A DNA stretch of 64,000 nucleotides from Pseudomonadota bacterium (GTDB lineage Bacteria; Myxococcota_A; UBA9160; SZUA-336). The DNA lies in the NCBI GenBank assembly GCA_021295775.1, contig JAGWBS010000005.1, forward strand, positions 3,576 through 67,575. The letters run 5' to 3'. Below, one piece after another: positions 1 through 13,283 of this stretch; the first letter of the stretch is position 1, and each line of letters starts with the position of its first letter. Under the pieces are notes generated by a model. That model was not told the origin of the DNA, did not search any database, and saw only the letters and a list, made by a program, of their open reading frames with translations. A program made the translations under genes and the position numbers.

Positions 1-34
1 GGTCAGTTGATCGTGTTGGGGATAAACTCTTGGC

Positions 35-454
35 GTGAGCGCTTCCGTGCCCGATACGCGAGCCGAGCTTTCGTCGCTTTGGGATCAGGACGTCGAGATC
101 GACGGGCTGGTGCGCAATCTGGTCAAAGCGGTCGAGGGCGGGGAGTCGGACGCGGCGAAGCGGGCGATCGACGAGCTCGAGGACTACGTGCTCACGCATC
201 TGCAGCGGGAAGAAGAGGTGTACTTTCCAGCGGCGGAGCGCCTCTCGCCCGACTTCGCCTACGCGCTGAAGTCGATCCGGCTGGCGCACCTGGGGATCCG
301 CGAGGATCTGAGGCTGCTGCGCGCCTCGCTCGAGCGCGGTCATCTGGACGCGGCCCGAACGCAGCTCGCCGCCTTCCTGGAAAGTTTCCGCGCCCACGAG
401 CAGGCCGAGGACCGCGTGGTGCGCGAACTCGGCGGAAGCCGCGGCTCGAACTAG
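35..454 (+). CDS. Hemerythrin HHE-type cation-binding domain protein
   Basis: 139 aa, GTG start; helical protein with spaced His/Glu (HLQREEEVYFP, HLGIREDL, RAHEQAEDRVV) typical of HHE domains. Confidence 0.65.
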   Translation: MSASVPDTRAELSSLWDQDVEIDGLVRNLVKAVEGGESDAAKRAIDELEDYVLTHLQREEEVYFPAAERLSPDFAYALKSIRLAHLGIREDLRLLRASLERGHLDAARTQLAAFLESFRAHEQAEDRVVRELGGSRGSN

Positions 455-484
455 GCGGAGTCCCCGCGTCCCGCCCCGGTCGCG

Positions 485-511
485 TTGAGCCGGCGGGGCC
501 TGATCTATTAT
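485..511 (+). promoter_or_regulatory. Possible sigma-70-like promoter upstream of tig
   Basis: TTGAGC (485-490) and TATTAT (506-511), spacer only 15 nt, 32 nt upstream of the tig ATG. Confidence 0.3.
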
Positions 512-542
512 CGTGCGCCTCGCGGCTGCCGGAGTCGGAGCG

Positions 543-1832
543 ATGAATCTGAACGTGGAAGAAACGGGTCCGCTGGAGCGCCGCCTGCAGGTGGAGGTGC
601 CGACCTCGGAAGTCGACCGGGCTTTCGACGACTTCTACCGGGAACTGCGCCGCTCGGCCCAGCTCAAAGGCTTCCGCAAGGGCCGGGTGCCGCGCGCGAT
701 CCTCGAGCGCCGCTTCGGCCAGGAGGCGCGCGGCGAGGTGCTCCAGACGCTGATCCGGGACACGCTGTTCCGGGCGATCGAGCAGGCCGAGCTGGACATC
801 GTCAGCGAGCCGCGCCTGGATCCCGAGGACGCCCCGACCCAGGGCGCGAGCTTCTCCTACCGGGCGACCGTCGAGATCCTCCCCGAGATCGAGCTGCGGC
901 AGGTCGAGGATCTGAAGCTCGGAGCGGTGGAACTGCCCGAACCCGAGACCGACCCGGTCGAGGACCAGCTCCAGGAACTGCGCGAGCGCTGGGCGGACCT
1001 GATCGAGGAGGCCGAGGACGTGGCGGCGGCGGAGGGCCACGTGGCGATCGTCGACTTCGAGGGCTCGCTCGACGGGCAGTCCTTCGAGGGGGGCAGCGGG
1101 ACCGAGGTCAGCTTCGAGATCGGATCGGGGCGTGCCGTGGCTGGCTTCGAGCAGGCTCTGGTCGGGCTGTGCGTGGGCGAGGGAAAGACCTTCGAGATCG
1201 AGTTCCCGGAGGACTACGGCGCCGGCGAAGTCGCGGGCCGGACGGCGGAGTTCAAGGTCGAACTGCGCGGGCTCAAGCGGAAGCAGCTTCCGGAGCTGGA
1301 CGACGAGCTGGCCAAGGACGTGTCGGAGGAGTTCGAGACCTTCGCCGATCTGCGCGCCGAAGTGGAGCGGCGCGTCGAGGCGGAGCGCGGACAGGAGCTC
1401 CAGCGACTGCGGCGCGAGCGCGCGATCGAGGCGCTGATCGCCGCCAACCCGTTCCCGCTGCCGGAGTCGCTGGTGCAGGCGCAGATCGAGAACCTGGTGC
1501 ATCGCATGCTGCAACAGGTCGGCGACTCGCTGCCGCAGGAGCGGCGCGAGGAGATGGCCGGGCGCTGGCGGGAAGAGGCCCGCGAGGGCGCGGAGCGGAA
1601 CACGGCCCTGGGCCTGATGATTCCCAGGATCGCGGAGAGCCGCGAGATCCAGGTCGACGACGCAGAGGTCGACGCGCACATCGGCGAGATTGCCGAGCGG
1701 CAGGGCCATTCCGCGACCGAACTCAAGCGCGTCTACCAGGAACAGGATGGCGTCGAGCGCTTGCGCGCCGGCTTGCTGGAAGAAAAAGTGATCGACTTCC
1801 TTCTCTCGAAGGCCGCAGACGAGGAAGACTAA
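543..1832 (+). CDS. tig: Trigger factor (peptidyl-prolyl isomerase chaperone)
   Basis: [20 protein letters not shown]..., [19 protein letters not shown] signature, FKBP-like middle domain; directly upstream of clpP/clpX. Confidence 0.95.
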   Translation: MNLNVEETGPLERRLQVEVPTSEVDRAFDDFYRELRRSAQLKGFRKGRVPRAILERRFGQEARGEVLQTLIRDTLFRAIEQAELDIVSEPRLDPEDAPTQGASFSYRATVEILPEIELRQVEDLKLGAVELPEPETDPVEDQLQELRERWADLIEEAEDVAAAEGHVAIVDFEGSLDGQSFEGGSGTEVSFEIGSGRAVAGFEQALVGLCVGEGKTFEIEFPEDYGAGEVAGRTAEFKVELRGLKRKQLPELDDELAKDVSEEFETFADLRAEVERRVEAERGQELQRLRRERAIEALIAANPFPLPESLVQAQIENLVHRMLQQVGDSLPQERREEMAGRWREEAREGAERNTALGLMIPRIAESREIQVDDAEVDAHIGEIAERQGHSATELKRVYQEQDGVERLRAGLLEEKVIDFLLSKAADEED

Positions 1833-1918
1833 GTGGCTGGAAAGAAAGAGGAATCACGCCTGCCGCGCGGACCCTCGCCCCCTCTCGGCGGTGCCGCGAA
1901 TCCGCTAGACTGAGCGCC

Positions 1919-2532
1919 ATGCCTCCTCTGGTCCCGATGGTGATCGAGCAGTCGCACCGCGGCGAGCGGGCGTACGACATCTACTCGCGCCTGCTCAAGG
2001 ACCGGATCGTGGTGCTCGGCGGCCCGATCGACGATGACGTGGCCAACCTGATCATCGCGCAGCTTCTTTTCCTGGAGGCCGACGATCCCGAGAAGGACGT
2101 CCACCTGTACATCAACTCCCCGGGCGGCAACGTGAACGCCGGCCTGGGCATCTACGACGTGATGCAATACGTCGGTCCCGACGTCAGCACGATCTGCATG
2201 GGGCAGGCCGCGAGCATGGCCGCGGTGCTGCTGGCCGCGGGCGCGTCGGACAAGCGCATGGCGCTGCCCAATTCGCGGGTGATGATCCACCAGCCCTGGG
2301 GCGGCGTTCAGGGCCAGTCGAGCGACATCCAGATCCACGCCCAGGAGATCCTGAAGCTGCGCAACCGGCTGAACGAGATCCTGGCGTCGCACACCGGCCG
2401 GGACGTGGAGCAGATCGAGAGCGACACGGACCGCGACCGCTTCCTGGACGCCGGACAGGCGGTAGAGTACGGATTGGTGGACCGGATCATCCAGCGGCAC
2501 GAGCGCTCGCAGGCGGACGGGGGGGACTCGGC

Positions 2533-2536
<4 letters not shown>
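1919..2536 (+). CDS. clpP: ATP-dependent Clp protease proteolytic subunit
   Basis: [31 protein letters not shown]...; catalytic Ser context [14 protein letters not shown] and His context [10 protein letters not shown]. Confidence 0.97.
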
Positions 2537-3768
<1,232 letters not shown>

Positions 3769-3778
3769 GGTCGGGGGG

Positions 3779-6223
<2,445 letters not shown>

Positions 6224-6230
6224 TCCCCGC

Positions 6231-6254
6231 CCCGCCCGAAAGTGACAGGGCGGG
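6231..6254 (+). terminator. GC hairpin after lon
   Basis: CCCGCCC-gaaagtgaca-GGGCGGG, 8 nt after the lon stop; no U tract. Confidence 0.35.
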
Positions 6255-6266
6255 ACGGCCTGGGAC

Positions 6267-6343
6267 GGACGGGTAGCTCAGTCGGCTAGAGCATCTGGTT
6301 TACACCCAGAGGGCCGGGGGTTCGAGTCCCTCCCCGTCCACCA
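6267..6343 (+). tRNA. tRNA-Val (anticodon TAC)
   Basis: Acceptor GGACGGG/CCCGTCC, anticodon stem TCTGG/CCAGA with loop TTTACAC, T-loop TTCGAGT, encoded CCA. Confidence 0.95.
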
Positions 6344-6475
6344 TGATATGTTGTAAGTATCTGAATTTATTGCAGATCCCAGGGAAGCGACCCGTGAGCG
6401 ATGCCGGCAGATGACCCGCCAGTGAGTCAGACACTTGTCTTTATCCGGTCGTCTTCCCGCAATCGCGGGGCCGTG

Positions 6476-9193
6476 ATGGGCCGCTGGGTCGCCGCGGCGC
6501 TGGTGGGGCTGGCCGCTGTGTCGCGGGCGGCCGAACCCCCGAACGCCGAGCCGGACGAAGAGCTGTCCGGGCGCTACCACATCGAGGAGATCGTCACCGT
6601 CGGCACCCGCGTTCGTGCCAGGACGGTTGCGGATTCCGCGGTGCCGGTGGACGTGTTCGGCCCGGAACAGGTCGACAGCGTCGATTCGTCCGACCTGGTC
6701 GAGGTTTTGAATGCGATCGTGCCGTCCTTCGACGTTCGCCGTCAGCCGATTTCGGACGGCGCCTCGTTCATTCGCCCGGTGCACCTGCGGGGCCTCGACT
6801 CCCACCACACGCTGGTGCTGCTGGACGGAAAGCGCCGACACCGAGCGGCGTTGGTGCAACTCGGCGGCTTCGGCGCGCACGGCGTGGATCTGGGCAGCAT
6901 CCCGTCCGTCGCCATCCAAGCCGTGGAGGTGTTGCGCGACGGAGCCGCGGCGCAGTACGGCTCGGACGCCATCGCCGGGGTGCTCAACTTCAAACTCAGG
7001 ACGGACGACACGGGCTTCGACCTGCGCGCCCGGGTGGGGGGCTACACCGAAGGCGACGGGGACGAGGAGACGATCGAGGGGAACGTTGGATTCCCCCTCG
7101 GCGGCGGCGGTTTCGTGAACGTCAGCGCGCAGTTTTCACGGGCGGATCCCACCAGCCGCTCCGAGCCCTACGACCTCGGCATCGGCACTTCGGGCCTGAC
7201 GCCGCTCCAGGCCACAGAGAGCAGCCTGACCGTCGACGGCGTGACCTACCACGGGCCCGACGCCTTGACTTACAGCTACTCGCCGACCGGAGAGATCCTG
7301 CAGGCGGCACGCGGCAGCGACGGCATTCCGGACGACCTCGACACGCGTTTCGCCGACCACTTCTCCCGGGTCGGAGGCGGACGAAGCTTCGAGCGACCGG
7401 CCCAGATCTGGGGTCAGCCGGAACGCCGACAGGCCATGTTCCTCGTGAACGCCGGGCTGCCGTTGGGGCCGGCAATGGAGCTGTACGGTTTCGGCAGCCA
7501 CGCCACCAGGAACCAGACCGGGGGGTTCTTCTACCGCCGCCCCGGCGTGGCTCAACTGCTGCCGGTCCGTCTTTCCGACGGATCCGTCTACGACCCGCGT
7601 GCGACCCTCTACCCGGCCGGATTCACCCCGCAGTTCTCCGGCGACGTCACCGACTACGCGGCCGTGCTCGGAATCCGCGGAGAACTCGGCATCGGCTTCA
7701 GCTTCGACCTGTCCGCCGGCTACGGCTACGACGAAATCCGCTACTCCATCGCGAACACGATGAACCCGTCGCTGGGTCCCGAAACGCCCACGCGCTTTCG
7801 TCCGGGCGGCCTCGCGAACGATGAGGTCTCCGTCAATGCGGACTTCGCGCTGGCGCTCGACGCCGGTTGGTCCACAGCGGTCCACTTGGCCTTCGGGTTC
7901 GAATACCGGGAGGAGGGCTATCGCATCGAACGCGGCGATCCCTTGTCGTACCGCTTGGGGCCGTTCGCGCGTCCCGATCCGTTCAATCTCGAGGTCACGC
8001 AGGCGGAAGTGGACGCGGATCCCGCGGACGATCTCGAGACGGTCGAGTGCCGCATCCCGGGCTTCGCGGCGGTGGGAAGGCTCTGCCCCGAGGGCGATCC
8101 GGTCAACAACGCGCTCCCCGTCGGTTCGAACGGCTTTCCGGGCTATCCGCCGACGTTCGCCTCGGATGTCGATCGCCGCAGTCATGCGGCGTACGTGGAC
8201 CTGGAGGCCGACCTGACCGACCGCTGGCTCGGCAACCTGGCGGTGCGCTACGAGGACTTCTCGGACTTCGGCGAGGTCACGATCGGGAAGGTCGCGACAC
8301 GCTTCCGGCTGAGCGAGCACCTGAACGTCCGGGCGTCCGTCGGCACCGGCTTCCGGGCGCCGACGCCGGGCCAGATGTCCACGACCAACGTCTCCACCCG
8401 CATCAACGCGGCGGGACATCCGCAGGCGGAGGGGGTGTTCCCCAGCACGCACCCAGCGGCCGGGCTCTTCGGCGGCGTTGCCCTCGACGCGGAACGTTCC
8501 CGGTCCTGGACGCTGGGCGTCGCGGCGACGCTCTTCGAGGAGCTGGACCTGACGTTCGACTACTACCGCATCCGCCTCGAGGACCGCATCGTGCTGTCCT
8601 CGCCGTTTGCCGTGGGCCCGATGGAAGCGGCCCGGCTCTCGGCACTCGGAGTGCCCGGGGCGAACGACATTGCGCAGGTCCGCTTCTTCACCAACGATGT
8701 GGACACCGAGACCAGCGGTCTGGATCTGGTCGCCACCTGGCATGCCCATTCGCACCTCGGAATCACCACATTGCAGGCGGCGTTCAACCTGAACCGGACG
8801 GAGTTCCGCGCACGTGGCCGGTACGTGGACGCGGAGGCGGAGCACGACATCGAGGAAGGCGTCCCGACCTTGCAGGGCGTGCTGACGGCGAGCCATGCGC
8901 GAGGGCGGCTGGGCCTCCTGCTCCGGGCGCGGCACTACGGCGAATACGAGAACACTCTGGACACGAGCCTGACGACGACGCAGGACTTCGGGGCGAAAAC
9001 GCTGGTGGACGTAGAGGCGAGCTGGACGTTCCGCGACCGCTACACCGTGAAGCTCGGGATGGAAAACGCCTTTGACGAGTATCCGGACCGAGGGGACTTC
9101 GAGGTCTGCTGCGGACGCATCTACCGCAGCGACTCGATTCTGCCCTGGCAGGGGCGGAGGGTATACCTGCAGGCGACGCTGTCGTCGCGGTGA
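6476..9193 (+). CDS. TonB-dependent receptor
   Basis: Plug (EEIVTVGTRVRARTVADSAVPVDVF..., VLRDGAAAQYGSDAIAGVLNF), beta-barrel repeats, C-terminal aromatic strand GRRVYLQATLSSR. Confidence 0.93.
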   Translation: MGRWVAAALVGLAAVSRAAEPPNAEPDEELSGRYHIEEIVTVGTRVRARTVADSAVPVDVFGPEQVDSVDSSDLVEVLNAIVPSFDVRRQPISDGASFIRPVHLRGLDSHHTLVLLDGKRRHRAALVQLGGFGAHGVDLGSIPSVAIQAVEVLRDGAAAQYGSDAIAGVLNFKLRTDDTGFDLRARVGGYTEGDGDEETIEGNVGFPLGGGGFVNVSAQFSRADPTSRSEPYDLGIGTSGLTPLQATESSLTVDGVTYHGPDALTYSYSPTGEILQAARGSDGIPDDLDTRFADHFSRVGGGRSFERPAQIWGQPERRQAMFLVNAGLPLGPAMELYGFGSHATRNQTGGFFYRRPGVAQLLPVRLSDGSVYDPRATLYPAGFTPQFSGDVTDYAAVLGIRGELGIGFSFDLSAGYGYDEIRYSIANTMNPSLGPETPTRFRPGGLANDEVSVNADFALALDAGWSTAVHLAFGFEYREEGYRIERGDPLSYRLGPFARPDPFNLEVTQAEVDADPADDLETVECRIPGFAAVGRLCPEGDPVNNALPVGSNGFPGYPPTFASDVDRRSHAAYVDLEADLTDRWLGNLAVRYEDFSDFGEVTIGKVATRFRLSEHLNVRASVGTGFRAPTPGQMSTTNVSTRINAAGHPQAEGVFPSTHPAAGLFGGVALDAERSRSWTLGVAATLFEELDLTFDYYRIRLEDRIVLSSPFAVGPMEAARLSALGVPGANDIAQVRFFTNDVDTETSGLDLVATWHAHSHLGITTLQAAFNLNRTEFRARGRYVDAEAEHDIEEGVPTLQGVLTASHARGRLGLLLRARHYGEYENTLDTSLTTTQDFGAKTLVDVEASWTFRDRYTVKLGMENAFDEYPDRGDFEVCCGRIYRSDSILPWQGRRVYLQATLSSR

Positions 9194-9315
9194 GGCCGTC
9201 GAAAGGACTCGGGTGATCCACCCTCTCCGTTCACAGACCGATTGGAGTACCGGTGGCCCCCGGAAAGGATCGTCTCCCACGGCGGACGGGTCGCCGGGAA
9301 CGAGGTGAAAGCAGC

Positions 9316-10524
9316 ATGGCTGAGTCTGGCGCAGACACGCAAAAGGGCCCTCTCTCCGGCGTACGGGTGATCGACTTCTCGGCGGTGATCTCGGGGCCGC
9401 TCGCCTCGATGATCCTGGCCGACCAGGGCGCCGACGTGGTGAAGGTCGAGGCGCCCGCACGCCCCGACATCCTGCGCAAGGAGTGGTACTACCGCGGCGG
9501 TCTCACCTCGATGTTCGCGAACGTCAATCGCGGAAAGCGGAGCGTCGTGGTCGACCTGCAGGACGAGCGCGGGCGCGAAATCGCATCCGACCTGTGCCGC
9601 GGGGCGGACGTGGTGCTCGAAAACTTCCGCCCCGGCGTCATGGAGCGGCTCGGTCTCGGCCCCGACGAAGTGCACGCGCGGAATCCGAAGCTGGTGTACT
9701 GCCGCATCACCGGCTATGGGCAGACGGGACCCTGGTCGGGCAAGCGTGCCTACGACCCCGTCACCCAGGGCCTCACCGGGTACGTGGCGACCCAGAAGAA
9801 TCCGGACGTTCCGGTCCCCGACCTCGTCCGCAACACGGTCGTCGACAAGGCGTCCTCCTTCACCGCCGCTCAGGCCATTACCGCGGCGCTCTACGCCCGG
9901 GAGCGCGGCGAGGAGGGGCAGACGATCTCGATTTCGCTGATGGACGCGGGGCTCGCCTTCCTGTGGCCCGACGGCATGATGAAGCACACCTTCGTCGGCG
10001 AAGGGGTCCGGGAGGGGCCCGCGCTGTACGAACGCTATCGGCTGAGCGAGACGAAGGACGGCCACATCGTCGTGTGGGCCAGTGGCGACAACGAGTGGCA
10101 TGCTCTGTTTCGCGCCCTGGGCCGACCCGAGCTCTGCGAGGACGAGCGGTTCGCCACGGGAAGGGCCCGCGCCGACAACGGCGAAGCCCTCGCTGCCCTC
10201 CTCTATGAGCAGTTCCGCCGGTGGACGACGGCCGACCTCTGCCGGCGCATGGAGGAGGAGCACGTCCCCGGCGGTCCGGTGCTCGAACTCGAGGACATTT
10301 TCGACAACCCGCAGATCCGACACAACGCGTCGATCTACGAGGTCGAGCACCCGACGGCGGGGCGCATGCGCCAGTGCCGCCCGGCACCCCGTTTCTCCCG
10401 CACGCAGCCTCGCGATGGGCAGGTGGCGCCGCTGTCCGGAGAACACAGCGTCGCGGTGCTCCGCGAGATCGGCTACGACGACGAGCGAATCGCGGCTCTT
10501 CGCGAAGCCGGGGTGATCGGGTAG
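9316..10524 (+). CDS. CaiB/BaiF family CoA-transferase
   Basis: GVRVIDFSAVISGPLASMILADQGADVVKVEAP...NVNRGKRSVVVDL...VVLENFRPGVMERLGLG. Confidence 0.95.
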   Translation: MAESGADTQKGPLSGVRVIDFSAVISGPLASMILADQGADVVKVEAPARPDILRKEWYYRGGLTSMFANVNRGKRSVVVDLQDERGREIASDLCRGADVVLENFRPGVMERLGLGPDEVHARNPKLVYCRITGYGQTGPWSGKRAYDPVTQGLTGYVATQKNPDVPVPDLVRNTVVDKASSFTAAQAITAALYARERGEEGQTISISLMDAGLAFLWPDGMMKHTFVGEGVREGPALYERYRLSETKDGHIVVWASGDNEWHALFRALGRPELCEDERFATGRARADNGEALAALLYEQFRRWTTADLCRRMEEEHVPGGPVLELEDIFDNPQIRHNASIYEVEHPTAGRMRQCRPAPRFSRTQPRDGQVAPLSGEHSVAVLREIGYDDERIAALREAGVIG

Positions 10525-10856
10525 AGAGCGGCGGTCGCCTCGACTGTGCGAGTCGGGCGGGCATTCCTTCTATTGGAGGAGGGTGGCGATTCGGGCGAGT
10601 ACTTCGTCGATGATGTTCTCGGGCACGGTCTCGACGCGTCTCCCGTTCCTGCCGCCGAGATCGTGGGCCTGGAGACGCACCGGCAGGAGCTTATGCTGAA
10701 GCTGTGCGGGTACCTCCTCCCAGGTCGGCTTGAGACCCATCCGGACGTCAGCGCAGCATGAACGAGTTGCTCCAAGCCGAAGACTCGACCGGATCCCTGG
10801 GTCGGCCGGTCGGATCGGCTCGCGGAGTCGAAACCGATTCACCGCGGGCTTCCACC

Positions 10857-12097
10857 ATGGGACGAATCGTTTCGACCGTGGCCCTGCTGACCGCATGCCT
10901 GCTGTTCGCTCCCCTCGCGAGCGCCCGCGAACCCGGCGCCATCCTCGAGTGGCCGCATGTCGGAGCGGAGCAGGCGCACGCCAAGTACTCCGTGGCGGAT
11001 GAAATCGGGGCGGCCAATGTCGGCGAGCTGGAGATCGTCTGGCAATCGGAACCGAACGAGAAGCCGCTCGAGGAGTACGGCACGCGTCCGGGCCAGTTCC
11101 AGGCGACGCCCATCATGGTGGGCGGTGTCCTGTACCTGTCGACCATGTATTCGCGTGTCGCGGCTCTCGACGCAGAGACGGGTGCCGAGCTGTGGACTTT
11201 CGATCCCAAGGCTTACGCAGGCGGACCCCGAGGCACGCGTCCGGGCGGCTTCCAGCACCGGGGCGTCGCCTACTGGAGCGACGGGGACGACGCGCGCATC
11301 TTCCTCAACAGCCGCGACCGCCTGTATTCGATCGACGCCACCACCGGTGAACTGGATGAGGACTTCGGCGAGAGTGGAAGCACTCTGCTGACCGAAGGGC
11401 ATGGCCGCCCGGTGAGCCGCTACGAATTCGATCAGACCTCGCCGCCGGTGGTGTTCGAGGACCTGGTGATCGTCGGCAGTCGGATCCCCGACCGGGTCCA
11501 GCGCAAATTCGACCCCCCGGGAACCGTGCAGGCCTTCGACGCCCGCAGCGGCAAGCGCCGTTGGGTCTTTTTCACCGTGCCTCAATCGAGCGACGACTTC
11601 GGGGCAGACACCTGGGGGGACGAGTCGTGGCGCTACACCGGCCACGCCAACGTGTGGGGGCTGATGTCGGTCGACGTGGAGCGCGGTCTGTTGTACGTGC
11701 CGACGAGCACGCCGAGCGGCGACTACTGGGGCGGTCGTCGGGAGGGGCGAATCTCTTCGCCGACTCGCTGGTCTGCCTCGATGCGCGCACGGGCAGGCGG
11801 CAATGGCATTTCCAAGCCGTACACCACGGCGTGTGGGACTACGACTTCGGCGCGGCGCCGAAACTGGTGACCCTCACGGTCGACGGGCGCGAGATCGATG
11901 CGGTGGCGGAAGTCTCGAAGCAGGGCTTTACCTATGTGTTCGACCGGGTGACGGGCGCCGAGATTTGGCGTGGCGCGACGCCATTTCCAACCAACGGCAA
12001 CCCGATGACCTATCGGACGCGGACCGGGCGGTAGTTCGTCGTGATCGCAACCGGTGCCGGTCCCGACGCGGCGCTCGTCGCCTTCTCGCTGCCCGAG
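10857..12097 (+). pseudogene. PQQ-dependent (quinoprotein) membrane dehydrogenase pseudogene
   Basis: PQQ-propeller sequence (FQATPIMVGGVLYLSTMYSRVAALDAETGAELWTFDPKAY...) with frameshift near 11741-11748, apparent internal loss near 11990-12003 ([17 protein letters not shown]) and TAG at 12032-12034 before FVVIATGAGPDAALVAFSLPE. Confidence 0.8.
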
Positions 12098-12129
12098 TAG
12101 CCAGGCGTAAACTGCCCGAACCGGCGAGG

Positions 12130-12325
12130 CCGTGACCCTCCCCCATCGACCCCGAGCGTCCAGCGTCTGCTGAGCGTCCTCGAGACCGGTGAACCCGTGC
12201 TGGGAGAGGCACTCTCGCCGCACGCTACCCTCGAACGATTCGATGATGGCGTTGCCCAGCGGGTTCCCCGGCCGACTGAAGTCCGAACGGACTCCGTTGC
12301 GGTACCTGGTCGAGTAGCCTGGGCG
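12130..12325 (-). mobile_element. Relic of IS3-family transposase (OrfB/rve catalytic region)
   Basis: Minus-strand peptide YSTRYRNGVRSDFSRPGNPLGNAIIESFEGSVRRECLSQHGFTGLEDAQQTLDA matches the IS3 pattern DFSRPGKPxDNAxIESFNGxxRxECLNxHxFxSLxDA; no full ORF. Confidence 0.75.
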
Positions 12326-12333
12326 CGGGAGCG

Positions 12334-13274
12334 ATGGAGCAGGGCGAGCTTTGGAGCGAGGCCGGGGCGAGGGCTCCGGAAGGGGTCGAGCCGCGGGCGG
12401 AAGACCTGCGCACCGCGCGGGCGCTGCCGGACTCGGTGAGGTTGGGGACGTCCACCTGGTCGTTTCCGGGCTGGCGGGGGATCGTATACGCGCGGCGCGC
12501 GTCCAGGGCCCGGCTCGCGCGCGAGGGGCTGCGGGCGTACGCGGGGCATCCGCTGCTGCGCCTGGCGGGGATCGACTGGACGTATTACCGGGCGCCGCAG
12601 GCCGGGGATCTGGAGCCGTATGCGCGGCAGGTGCCGGAGGGCTTTCGCTTTCTGGTCAAGGCGCCCGAGGAGTGCACGCTGGGGCGGTTTCCGGACCGGC
12701 CACGCTATGGAGAGCTGGCGGGCCGGAACAATCTGCGCTTTCTCGATCCCGAGTTCGCCGCGCGGCGCTTCGTGGAGCCGGTGCTCGCTGGGCTGGGCGA
12801 GCGCGCGGGGCCGGTCGCTTTGCCGAGAGGCTCGGGGAGTTCCTGCGGGCGCTTCCGCGGGGGCCACTGTACGCGGTCGAGATCCGCAAGCGCGCATGGC
12901 TGACGCCGGAGTACGCCGAGGCCCTGCGCTCGGCGGGGGTCGGTCCCTGCCTGACCGTGCATCCCTCCATGCCCGGATTGGCCGAGCAGGCGCGGGTCAC
13001 CGGCGCGCGGCAGGCGCGGGCGCTGGTGCTGCGCTGGATGCTGCGCGGGCGGCAGGGCTACGAGCAGGCGCGCTCGCGCTACGCGCCGTTCGACCGGCTG
13101 GCGGATCCCGACCCCGGCGCCCGGGAAGAGATCGCCTCGCTGTGCGCGGCGTTTGCGGAATCCGGGCGGCCGGCGTTCGTCTCGGTGAACAACAAGGCGG
13201 AGGGGTCGGCCCCGCTGTCGGTGTTCGCGCTGGCCCGCAAAGTCGTGGAACTGCGGGAGCGGGGGGCGGCCTGA
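12334..13274 (+). pseudogene. DUF72 family protein, frameshifted/deleted
   Basis: N-terminal half in frame 12334..12903 (VRLGTSTWSFPGWRGIVY...GLGERAGPV), C-terminal half in the 12351 frame (RFAERLGEFLRALPRGPLYAVEIRKRAWLTPEYAEAL...PAFVSVNNKAEGSAPLSV); junction ~12815-12825. Confidence 0.75.
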
Positions 13275-13283
13275 GGCCGGCGC

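Noticed and set aside
192-1709. 505-aa minus ORF opposite tig
   Set aside because: Antisense artefact of GC-rich codon usage; Leu/Arg/Asp-rich with no domain motif
485-1918. Upstream extension of the clpP ORF
   Set aside because: Out-of-frame translation of tig; the true clpP ATG is 1919
6344-6475. Possible riboswitch (e.g. cobalamin) upstream of the TonB receptor
   Set aside because: Looked for conserved cobalamin box elements; none convincing by eye, needs Rfam/Infernal
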